Positions 25,184-35,422 of a stretch of DNA of 64,000 nucleotides are shown piece by piece. The position numbers were made by a program, and so were the translations under genes. The notes under the pieces were generated by a model. That model worked only from the letters and a program-made list of their open reading frames with translations. It had not been told where the DNA came from and did no database searches. Position 1 is the stretch's first letter; the number at the start of each line of letters is the position of its first letter. The stretch comes from Calonectria ilicicola (Eukaryota; Ascomycota; Sordariomycetes; Hypocreales; Nectriaceae), in NCBI GenBank assembly GCA_020809705.1, contig CP085835.1:1054001-1118000 (forward strand), written 5' to 3'.

Positions 25184-26240
25184 TAAGTAATACTTATTTT
25201 ATTAATAAATAAAATTACTATAATATAAGTTATATAATAAATTACAATTTATTTTAGTTACTTTAAGATTATAGGAATTAATTATAATAAATTTTATTAC
25301 CAACCTACTATTATTTATAGATCCTATTATAAAAAAATATTATAACTCTATCCTTATTATTATTAATTAATTTATTAAGTTTATTTATTATATTTTTTAT
25401 AATAAAATAATAAAAGAAAAATAATTTATTTATCTTTTCTTCTAATATATAATTATAATATATAGATTATTAATTAAAATTATTTTTAACTATAAATAAT
25501 TATTTATATTTAAATTTTAATAATAATTAATAATATATATAAGCTTAAAATATAAGCTTATAACTATCTTCTAACCCTAGATTAATAGATAGACTAAAAG
25601 ATAAAATTAAAAGATTAAGTATTATTTATAATATTATATTAATTATAAATAAATAAATTAAATTAAAAAGCTTTTTATTACTTAGCTTACTTTTAATATA
25701 TCTTATTAATTAAATATTAAAATATTACTTAAATCTAAATAAATATAATAATTATACTTTAAAATAAAAATAGAACTAAAGTTTATTTATATATAAATAA
25801 AGAAATATTATAACTTTAAGTAAATAAAAGGTTTGTTTTTAAAAAAGAAGGAGATAATCCTTCTTACTATAAAAAATATTATTATAAAATAATAAAGTAA
25901 AAAACTTAATCTTAAATATTTTAATTTATATTTTATTAAAAAGAAAATCTTAAAAAATAACTATAAACTTAATCTATAAAAAATTTTAAGATTTAATTAA
26001 TCTTTTATATTTCCTTACTTAAACCTATCATTAATATTATTATTATTAATATAGGATTATATATTAAATTAATAATTAAATTATAAAAAGAGTATATTAT
26101 TAAAAAGATCTTAAAGAAAATTATTATTAATAGGAAATTATATTATTATATAAAATAAATAAAATATAATAAAGAAATATAAGAACTATTATAAAATCTT
26201 ACTTATTATTTAAAGAAATTAAAGTAGTTCCTTTAAAAGG
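25184..26240 (+). mobile_element. Element D, right part: integrase and chromodomain
   Basis: Resumes the integrase interrupted at 7334. The plus strand shows the integrase core at about 25250-25520, a degraded polynucleotidyl-transferase 'QTDGQT' area at about 25580-25640, and the post-integrase domain at about 25840-26040. A chromodomain-like stretch lies at about 26070-26200, in the same order as at 2900-3905 of the left chromovirus. I could not locate a convincing 3' LTR. A weak match to the second half of the 4580-4974 LTR exists at about 28000-28110. Confidence 0.65.
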
Positions 26241-29200
26241 AATAATAAAAGGAAAACTATTAAAATCTATAATAAACCAGTTAATTACTTCTAAATCTAA
26301 ATCTATAAAAAACTTTAATAAGCTTACCTTAATAATACTTATAATTTTAATAACCTTTACTTTATTAAGTTTATTTAATTTTTTAAAATTATAATAAAAT
26401 ATTTCTTACCTTTTAATTTATAATTAATTTTACTAAAGATAAAGCTTAATTAAATAAATATATTATTCTTTAATTAGCCCTTAATATTATTCTATTTACT
26501 TTTAATACTCTTTAATCTATACTTATTATTCTTCTATTTTAAAAAAAGATATTCTAAAGCTTTCTTTTTTTTTTTTTGGTAAATCGTAGGCTCTAACCTA
26601 GAGAAAGCTCCAAAGCCATAATAATAGCAAATATAATTAAATTTAACTATATAATTTACCTAACTAAAATATAATTAATTTTATAATAAGATTACCCTTA
26701 TAAAAACTTAAATAATTATACTTAAAATAATTTCCTTTATTAAAACTATAAATCCTAATACACATTCTTTATTACCTTTAATATAATATTATTTAAATAT
26801 TATATTCTTTATAATTAAAATTATTTATTTATTAAAGATATATTAATAATACTTTTTATAAATAATTATCTTTTATATTATATACTAAATACTAATTAAA
26901 GCTTATTAAAAATAAATTAAATATAAATAATAATATTAATTTTATAATTTATTAAAAAATAAAATTTATTATATATAAATTTTAAATATTCTAACTTTAT
27001 ATTATTAATCTTAATATAAATAATTAAGAATTTATTAAAAAAAGATATAAAACTATAAAAAATATTATATAAAAATATAATAGGTTTATATTTAAAAGGC
27101 TAAGTTTAATAAAAAGAGCTTTATTATAAATATTTATAGTAATAAATATAAGAACTAAATAATTAAGATTTAAAGAGAAGTGAGGTTTGTTTATAAAGAT
27201 TAAGGAAAGTAATGAATAGATCTTATATAAATTTTAAGGTTAAGGAAAAGGGAGGGCTAGATAGTACCTATTTAAGTAACTAAAAGTGCTTTTTTTTATT
27301 TAATATTTAATGAAAATATAATTATTATTTAAATCTTTTTAAATTTTTTATTTAATAATTTTAATTTAATTTTTTTAAAAAATAATAATTTTTTATTATT
27401 TTTTTATAATATTAACTATCTATTATATAATAACTTCTATTTATTACTTACTTTTATTTAAAAATACTATTTATTAATTCTTAATATAATTATAAATCTT
27501 TTTACTTTTAATATAACTTATATAAATACCTTTAATCCCTAATATAATATATAACTTATTACTAACCTAATAATAAAAATATAAAATAAAAATAATAAAA
27601 CCTTATAATAATATTAAATCTATTTACACCTTAATATATATTATATTACTTTTTTTCCTGATTATAAAAAAAAATTAATATTAATAAAAAATTAAAAAAT
27701 AAATAGAAAAAAATAATCTATTTAATATTTTAAATATATAATCTTAAAAATAAGATCTTTAAAAAAAAGATATTATATAATAATTTAAATTAATTTATTT
27801 ATTTAAGAATTAAATTATAATATTAATAAAAGCCTAAATAAAATCTACTTTTATTCTTAATAAAATTAATAATAACTTATCTTTTTAACTAAAAAATAAC
27901 TTAAAAAACTATATTAATTAATTAAAATTATTTTAAATTATTAAAATTAATATATTTATTTAATATATAAAATTTATAAAAATTATAGTTATTAAAACCT
28001 AACTTAACTTTTAATATAACTTAATTACCTTTAATTAATTACTCTAACTAATTAACCTATTACCAAATATAATACCTTTCCTTTATTACTCCTATTAATA
28101 TATCTAATCCTACCTACTAATATCTCCTAATAGCTATTATAATAAAATCCTATCTTCTAATAGATAATAGTAGCTTTTGCTCCTTTATTCTCTAGACTAT
28201 AGGGAAATGTTATTCCTTGCTATACCCGCAGACATGAACTATTACATTAAACTCCTTATCTTAAAATATATTTCTAGTATTTATTTAGGTAAAAATATCG
28301 CCTTTTTGGTATTAGAAATTATTAAAAATTATAACCTTTAGGGCCTTAGTTTCTTTATATTAGATAATATCTTTATTAATAATATATACCTTAATTATCT
28401 CTTTTCCAACTACCTTTTTACTTTTTTAAGTTAATTTTTATTTATAAAGCCTTTAATAATTTAATTATATTATTAAAATTATATTATTAATCTTACTACT
28501 AAAGCCTTCTTTAAACTTATAAAATAAGCTTAATTTATTTTATTAAATAATAAAGCTATTATATAATTAATTTCTAAAAAATAAGTTAATTTAATTAGTT
28601 AATTAAAAAGTAGTTTAGTAATTAAGCTATTAGATATAGTAATATTTATTTACTAGTCCTCTTAATATTAAGAAGTTTTTTCTATTTAAATTTAATATTA
28701 AATTAATAATATTAATAATAATTTATTAAAAATTAATAATAATATTTAATTATATAATAATAATAAAATATATTAAAATTTAATTTATTATATAATTAAA
28801 TAAATCTTTTATTTTAAAAAATTAATTTAATTATAAATTAAAATTAATTTAATTATAAATTAAAATTAATTTAATAAAAAAAATTAAAGATTATTAATTA
28901 ATAAAAGATTAATTAAGAGAGATTAGAAGATTTTAATAAAAGTTTATAATTTTCTTCTTTCCTTTTAAAAGGAAATAATAAGATTTTAATTTTATTATTT
29001 TAATAATATTAATTAGATTATTTAAAACCTCTTTTAATTAATAATTTAATTTAAAGAATAATATAATTATTATACTTTTAACTTAATTATAATTAATAAG
29101 CTTTAATAAATCCTTTAAAATACCTTATTATAATACTTATATAATTATAATTAAATATTTATAATAAAATTATAATAATAAGCTAATATAAAGAAATATT

Positions 29201-29770
29201 TATATCTTTATTATTAATTATTAATAAATTAATTAAAATATTATAAAAGCTTATTTAATTATATCTTAATTTATTAAACTATTATTATTCTTTATTTCTT
29301 TTTAAAAATTTATTAAATTATTTATATAAAATTATTTAAAATATTTCTTATTATTAATTAATTTTAAAACTTCTTTTTAATAATTAAACTACTAATAAAT
29401 AATATTAATAGCTTTAAATTATAGATTTTCTTAATTAATATAATAATTCTTTACCTAACCTTCTTCCTAATAGTTTCTATAAAAATCTAATTAAAAATAA
29501 TAATTTAATTATATATAAATTAAATACTTAACTTAATAAAATCTTTAAAAAATTAAATAACTTAATTATCTTTTAATAATAATAAAAATAAGCTTTTTTT
29601 TAATAAATTAAATAATAATAAATATTTTTATAATATTTTTAATATTAATTAAATATAAATATATATTTAATTAAATTAAATTAATAATAAAATTATAATA
29701 ATATAATTTAATTAATAAAACTTTAAAAATTATTAAATATTTAAAACACTAAATAATTAATATATAATAT
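26241..29770. other. Unassigned RIP-mutated A+T-rich DNA
   Basis: Fully degraded sequence without legible protein motifs. Two points are visible. A run of 14 T at about 26567-26580 is followed by a normal-composition patch (about 26581-26625, CGTAGGCTCTAACCTAGAG), which would suit the poly(A) end of a minus-strand non-LTR element extending rightwards; I cannot confirm a LINE. Another unmutated patch lies at 28160-28330. The stretch CTTTTAATATAACTTAATTA near 28010 also occurs in the LTR at 4580-4974, so part of the block may be a diverged LTR of that family. Confidence 0.5.
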
Positions 29771-29773
29771 AAC

Positions 29774-29884
29774 ATGTAATTCAAATTATCTTAATTCAAT
29801 TTAATCAATTTAATTCAAAAGCCCTTAATTCAAATACAAATCCCTTTAATTCAAATATAAAAATCCTAATTGAGAATTGAATTG
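29774..29884. repeat. Degenerate short repeat at isochore edge
   Basis: The motif TTAATTCAAAT recurs about five times at roughly 20-base spacing, in variants such as TTAATTCAATT, TAATTCAAAAG, TTAATTCAAATAC and TTAATTCAAATAT. It sits exactly between the RIP-mutated block and normal DNA, and directly abuts the truncated NLR gene. Confidence 0.55.
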
Positions 29885-30119
29885 ACCGCAGCGCTGAGTG
29901 CTCTTCATCAAGAAAAGACAGTGCAGCCACGTACTCAACACTGATGGCACAGATCCACCCAACAGTATACGCGTCGTTTGCCCTTGGCTTAGGAGGATCG
30001 AGATCTGATGTCGCCTCATCATTGCCACCTATTTCTTTCCTCTTCACAACCTGAGCTACAGTGGCTTGGCCGGCCTCAGATGTGGCTATTTTCTCAGGCA
30101 GTGTCGAAAATCCCGCCAT
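29885..30119 (-). pseudogene. 5' fragment of a PNP-domain NLR-like gene
   Basis: Starting from ATG at 30119, about 78 codons read MAGFSTLPEK...DLDPPKPRAND and then AYTVGWICAISVEYVAALSFLDEEH. That last segment is the characteristic beginning of the purine nucleoside phosphorylase/uridine phosphorylase-like domain at the N-terminus of many fungal NLR-like proteins (family consensus 'YTVGW(I/V)CAL..E..AA...LDEEH'). Directly after EEH the similarity ends, and the frame runs into the TTAATTCAAAT repeats and a stop at about 29805. The rest of the phosphorylase domain and any NB-ARC/NACHT and repeat domains are gone. The codons left are of normal composition and not RIP-mutated, so the cut looks like a rearrangement or insertion. 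Expression is unlikely to give a functional protein. Confidence 0.7.
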
Positions 30120-30797
30120 CTTGGCAAATGGAACCAAAGCCTTGTCGGACCAGGCCAGATAGTTGATATATTTAAATCCTACAAGATCAAATGAATTATG
30201 AGAATGGGATAAGGAATCGCCAAAACATGAGTGTGTCAGGCGAGACCAGAGACTGAAGTTTGTTCGAAATCAGTGGTTTATCTGATCCAAGTGGAGCAGG
30301 GATGTGAAAGATTACTTCCCCGCTCGCCGATCCTACCACAATGGCACGGACGACTGTGTCGACTACAGAGATCTGACAACGTGGAGTACTCCAGAGTAGG
30401 CGCGACTTGTAGCGAAAAAATAGAGTATTCCTGCGCGCACACATACATTTTGCTAGGTGCACACATAAGGCACCTATATTTATACTAAAATAAAGAAATA
30501 AGAATAAAATAAATAATTTTATATATATTTCTGAACTTATTTATAATAAAAATAAATTAGAGCTTTAGTGCTTTCTTTGAACTATCTTAGGATTTTCTAG
30601 AAAAGCCCCAGCTAAGTGGTTTAATGTGTGCGCGCAGCAAGACTCAAAAAATAGGACAACTTGGCCTATTTACATGCTTCATATTTAGAAATTAAATGGA
30701 TATCGACTGAAGTTGGAAATATATGTACTCGGGGTTTTTAACGGAAGAAATGTTGTATAATCTGTGCTGATGCTATCTGAAGCGAAAATAGATCTTT
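30120..30797. other. Intergenic; short A+T segment bounded by an inverted repeat
   Basis: No gene seen. A perfect 13-base inverted pair, TGCGCGCACACAT at 30432-30444 and its complement at 30624-30636, brackets about 180 bases of A+T-rich DNA. Imperfect pairing extends a few bases outward (GAGT.TT.C on both sides). This could be a small terminal-inverted-repeat (MITE-like) relic. The right part is the 3' side of the NmrA-like gene. Confidence 0.4.
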
Positions 30798-32081
30798 CTA
30801 GTCATCCCCATGAATAGACTTAGCCCCAGCCTCAATCTTAGCCCAAGCATCGATAAGAAACTCCTCCGGCTGAGTAAATTTGAAGTTTGGCAGCAATTGA
30901 TTCCATGCATCATTGGGGGCCCTCAGGGTACCCTCTGAGATACCCAACATAAGATTGCAAAACATTGGGGCAGCGAAATTTTCCCGAATTTCCGGTGAGA
31001 CACTTGGGTGGGCAAACTTTGGTACCCATGAAGACTTGAGTTCCTTCGCTTCAAGATCTTTGACCTTTAGTTTCTCTATATTGAACGGTCCGCCTAGGTT
31101 CAAAAAGTCAGTAAGTTTATCCCACGATGATCTCGCATAAAGCTTTCGTCGTGGATTAAGATATCACGTACGAATCTTCTCTCCAAGAGCAATGATCTCG
31201 GTCATTGTCATATCCTTCCCCTTGATGCCACCAAAAACGGGCCACTGTCCTTCATACTCAACTGCCAGAGCGACGACCTTTGCAAGGTCCTGTGCCGTCG
31301 TGAAAGTAATAATGGCGTTTTCTCCTCCTTCAGGGAGAATTACTCGCCGGTTATGAAAGTCAATCGTAATCTCGAAAATTTCAATGTGCTTAGATGAGTG
31401 CACTGGGAAGGTGAGGTAGTTGGTGAAAAGGCCAGGAATAAACAGGCAATATTCAATAACCTGATTATATTAGCGCTTGAAGAGGTTTTTCTTTTGTTGG
31501 CTGGTCCAAGTACTAACTTTCTTGTCTTTATTTATCTCCTCAAGATATTTGCGAGTATCCTCCTTGTAAGCGTACCAAAATGAGTGCTTGAAATGAGATC
31601 TGCAAACTCAGTCAGTACAAATCTGGCATTCGTATCATGAGTGACTTACGAAGCCCATTCACTGGGAGCAAATCGCTTCACTCCAGCTTGAATTGATGCA
31701 TCAATAAGTCTCTTTTGTCTTGTGGGCTTTTCACTCGAACTCTCGTCAACAAAAGAGAGAACTGTTTCAATGCCTTGTAGAGCTTGAACGAGTTCCTCAG
31801 TGTCGTCATATGTCACCTTGAGCCACTTCACTCCAGGTGCAATTTCGATTTCAGGCGCGTCCTAAATATTTTAGTATGTAGCGACTAGGCAAAGAATGCA
31901 CCAAGTATTGAGAAGAAGACAAACCTTTCGGGACAAAATGAGAATTTCATGCTTCTCAGCCGCAACGAGAGCGTCGATAATCTCTCTACCAACGTCTAAT
32001 TGACAATCAATAAATATCAGAAGCACACAAATTAGAGAATAACATACTTCCAGATCCTCCGGCAACTGCGACTTTGACCAT
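30798..32081 (-). CDS. NmrA-like NAD(P)-binding protein (isoflavone reductase type)
   Basis: Six exons joined by five short introns give one protein of roughly 320 residues. Exon 1 is tiny (32048-32081) and encodes MVKVAVAGGSG. The join to exon 2 (about 31925-31995) yields GGSGNVGREIIDALVAA, the glycine-rich dinucleotide-binding loop of an atypical short-chain dehydrogenase. Later exons give 'VKWLKVTYDD', 'TVLSF.DESS', 'AGVKRFAPSEWAS' (the RF.PSEWG motif of PCBER/isoflavone reductase-like NmrA proteins), 'FKHSFWYAYKEDTRKYLEE', 'CLFIPGLFTNYLT' and a C-terminal 'NFKFTQPEEFLIDAWAKIE'. Introns are near 32047-31996, 31924-31862, 31650-31600, 31529-31475 and 31175-31105. The protein should be a cytosolic redox sensor or reductase; the substrate is unknown. 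It is divergent from the Zn2Cys6 gene at 32714, a common arrangement for regulator and target. Confidence 0.85.
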
Positions 32082-32713
32082 CTTGACTGTTGGATTGCGG
32101 TGGGATGTGTGATACCACGAATTTGTATGAGCGAGGATGTAGAGTAATATTGATGTATCTGGTACTTAAAGGATGAGATTTGATATGAATGGCGGTTTAT
32201 TCTCTCTTATAGATGATCGAAGAGGCTGGATACGGAATTTAAGGCGGTGTTTGCGGCGGAAGGCCAAACAGTGAGCTTCCGCCGCTCCACCGGACATGGT
32301 GATGAGGCGAGAGGAGATATCACACAAAGCACCACTTGATGCAGAAACCGACCGAAATTTTATGCATTGGTTTTTTTTAGAACTTTAGTCTCCAAATGCT
32401 GTTAATTGTCACATCTGAAGCAGAATACTTTTGAATTACATCCATTCCATAGTCAAAGATCTGGCAATCCTTGCCAGCATCCAATGTTAGCGTCAGCAGT
32501 CAGACATGCGGGCCAATGATGCGCCATGATTATCCCCGGGCGTCCAGCTTAGTGTCATGACTTGTTGACCGCCGACACCCCGGAGATTAAGCATTCCAGA
32601 TTAGTAATACCTCCGTCGCACCAGCGGTCGAAACAGCATCACGAGTCACGGGCTTGCCCTCCTGAGCGCGTAATGAGCCTCACTACCGCCGAATCTCCTC
32701 CAGGGCTCTAATC
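32082..32713. promoter_or_regulatory. Divergent intergenic region of NmrA-like and Zn2Cys6 genes
   Basis: 632 bases between two start codons on opposite strands, so it must hold both promoters. CGG/CCG triplets of the sort bound by Zn2Cys6 dimers occur (for example near 32235-32290, 32570-32590 and 32690), but I cannot single out a defined operator. Confidence 0.45.
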
Positions 32714-34950
32714 ATGGACCAACCAGACTCTGCCAATCAAACCTACGCAATGGCCCCGGTCGCAAAGCGCCGCAAAGTCCGCAAGGGCACGTCCAGTTGC
32801 TGGGAGTGCAAGCGGCGAAAGGCGCGGTGCACTTTCACTGGGGCTGGGAATAACGCCTCTTGTGATGGATGCAGGCGCCGTGGGACGCAATGCATCAGCC
32901 AAGATCTTCCGGACCAACCTGCTCCCGTTGGGACCAATCGTCATCTCGTTGATAGATTGGGACACGTAGAAGCACTCGTTGGCCAACTCGTGAAAGCAGC
33001 ACACGGCAGGGGACTTGCAGAGAAGTCTCCATTTGTCATGCCATTATCATTATCACAGCACCAAGCCAATCCCACCACACCATCAGGGTCGGTATCATCA
33101 CAGCTTCCAAGCTCCAATGAGATCACAGTGGCCCCCGAGTTTAATCCAGTAAATTCACCCATCAACTTCAATGACAGCATCTTGGTGAGTTTTACATTCT
33201 AGTTCCCATTTTATCCACACCCAATTAACAGTATTAGGGTGTCATTGAAAGGGCAACACCCGCACATCCAAGTACAAGATACTCCACCGTCTCAGAAAGC
33301 CGTTCAACCGCGGCTGTTCTTGCAGTAAAGAACACCCCACCATCTTCCAATAAATATGATTACGTATGCAGAGAACTCCTCTCCACATGGCCTACACAAG
33401 AAGACTTTGACATCATTCTCAGTGTCCCTGTCGAGACAACTTCAATGGTTCGAGGGGTGACATTTGCCCAGCCCAACAGCTCAGGCGAACTGGTATTGCC
33501 ATCTGCACAAACCTTGCTGCAATTGCCACCTTCGGGATCTCATCCAGTTCTAATTGCACGGAAGATCTTCATCTTGGTCACGTTGCTCCAGGGCATGCCA
33601 GCCTCATCAGTCACCCATCTCGAAACCCTCACTATCAGCCATCACGATATGATGGCACAGATGGTTGAGACAGCACACAATCTAGTGACATGCAATGATG
33701 ATTTAGTTGCATCAGTAGAAGGTATTGAATGCATCATGCTAGAAGCCCTCTATGAGAACTACTGCGGCAACTTTCGTCGGTCGTGGCTGGCTGCGCGACG
33801 TGCTGTGACCATCGCAGAAATGCTAGGCCTTCACCGGGGTGTCAAGCCGCCTTCCTTGAATGGGGCGCCATTCAAACCAGAGTACGTGTGGTTCCGCCTT
33901 GTTCAGCTCGATCGCTATCTGTCCATGATGATGGGCCTACCACAGACATCACTGGATGAGACATTTGCTCTCCCGGAGCGTCTGGAGGACTGTTCCGGTC
34001 CTGAACGCATGCATCGTCTAAATTGCGTTGCCGCAGGACGCCTATTGCGACGAACCCCTACAGAAATGTACGACTCGACAGTCACCAAAGAAATCGACAA
34101 GCTTCTTGAAGAGGCTTCAGCTTCATTGCCAGCGAAATGGTGGGCCCCCCCGAACCTGTCAGCCTGCCAAAGTCGCATGGACACCGTCCGTGAAACATTG
34201 CGATTCAATGATCACTTCATGCATTATCACATGGTGATTCAATTGCATCTACCGTATTTACTACGCTCAGAGCCAGGGCGTGACTATCAGTACAACCGAA
34301 TGACGGCCATGGCAGCCAGCCGCGAGATTCTATCTCGATTTTCCATCTTCCGCACGGTTCATTCGGTGGGATACTACTGTCGGGGCGTAGACTTCCTAGC
34401 TTTCGTAGCCAGTACGGCACTGTGTCTTGGGCACATAGTTGATCGGCGCTACCGCGAGAAAGACGAAGGTGGGTTTCACTTCCTGGGTCACCAGAGATTA
34501 TGCGACCGAGGCCTTTTAGAAAACATCCACGACAGTACGCTTGAGATTGCGCGTCGAAACAGCGATGCCATATCATATACAGTGGCCACATTGATTGAGC
34601 ATCTCTTAGCGATTGAGCAAGATGTAGATGCAGGGAACGAGTACACGATTACATCCTTCCCAGAGTCTAGGAAAGAAGACGAGCTCGGATGCAGTGTAAA
34701 TGTCAGCGACGATGGCGCCGTCGTGGATATATGTCTTCCATACATCTGGGCTGTCAAAATTGAGCGTGTTCCTCGTCAAATTGGAACGCTACCCAAAGAG
34801 TTGAGTCGGTACCAAGCAATCCATGGACACAATAACCCGGCTGGGGTCAATGAAGAAAGTTCACGACCCTTGATACTGGATCAACCATTGGGTGCAAATG
34901 AGGTAATTTTTCAAGACGTGGATTTGTCATTTTTTGACCCATTAATATAG
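32714..34950 (+). CDS. Zn2Cys6 fungal-specific transcription factor
   Basis: Two exons, 32714-33184 and 33238-34950, split by a 53-base intron (GTGAGT...TATTAG, phase 0), give 727 residues. A basic stretch (AKRRKVRKGTSS) precedes a binuclear zinc cluster with Cys at 29, 32, 39, 50, 53 and 60 (C-X2-C-X6-C-X10-C-X2-C-X6-C). A short linker with heptad-like leucines (HLVDRLGHVEALVGQLVKA) follows. The middle of exon 2 contains the fungal_trans core ('ECIMLEALYENYCGNFRRSWLAARRAVTIAEMLGLHRG', then 'WFRLVQLDRYLSMMMGLP'). The protein should bind DNA as a dimer in the nucleus. Its targets are unknown, but the divergent NmrA-like gene is an obvious candidate. The frame before 33445 is open back to the intron acceptor, which supports this model over a downstream start. 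Confidence 0.92.
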
Positions 34951-35422
34951 AATTAAACATTCAACTGTCAAGGTTTGTGATTTTGAAGAACATGAACTTT
35001 GGTTAGATGTCTGTATGTAAATATATATGACTATTATTAATGTCACTACGAAAGCATTACGAGAAAAACATATGCCTACACTTCTTGACCATAGAATAAT
35101 GTACGAAGCCACATGAATGAAGCGATGTGTAAGGGATAAATCATCACGGAAAATGAAGGGGTTGTGTAACAAATAGAAGCAATCAACTACCAAATCACGT
35201 ATGCGTATTTCAGGCGAGCAGTGTAAAAGGAAATCAGGTGCCTTGTTTATTATTAATATTATATATACCCGGAAGAGTAGTAGTACGCGTTATCCTAACA
35301 GACATGGATTGTTGAGCAGGGTACAAAATGCGAGCAGCAGAATTAGATGCCAGACTTTTAACCCCCACCACAATCACCGCTCATGCGCTTTCATAAATCG
35401 ACGATTAATCAAGGCGGATAAT
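34951..35422. other. Convergent intergenic region
   Basis: 472 bases between the 3' ends of the Zn2Cys6 gene and the cysteine-rich repeat gene. Mildly A+T-rich, no gene or RNA recognised; it presumably holds both polyadenylation regions. Confidence 0.6.

Larger units (their letters stand above)
1..29770. other. RIP-mutated A+T-rich isochore of nested retrotransposons
   Basis: This block is overwhelmingly A and T, and the bias is specific. Long stretches (for example 1201-1440) show no CpA, TpG or CpG that I can find, while TpA is everywhere. That is the footprint of repeat-induced point mutation (C to T, mainly at CpA, on both strands of duplicated DNA). No open frame of useful length survives. 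Conceptual translations recover retrotransposon proteins only when TAA/TAG are read as former CAA/CAG. Short islands with normal base composition survive, for example near 5780-5920, 7335-7510, 8380-8620, 11370-11600, 16200-16640, 17330-17410, 23040-23290, 23880-24160 and 28160-28330. The right border with gene-bearing DNA is sharp, at about 29,880. Confidence 0.93.

Noticed and set aside
28000..28170. Possible further LTR related to 4580-4974
   Set aside because: Only one block of about 20 A+T-rich bases matches convincingly; in such biased sequence this is weak, so it is mentioned but not annotated.
1..29770. Mitochondrial DNA as an explanation for the A+T-rich block
   Set aside because: The sequence encodes Ty3/gypsy pol remnants with LTRs and target duplications, and has no mitochondrial genes, so it is RIP-mutated nuclear DNA.
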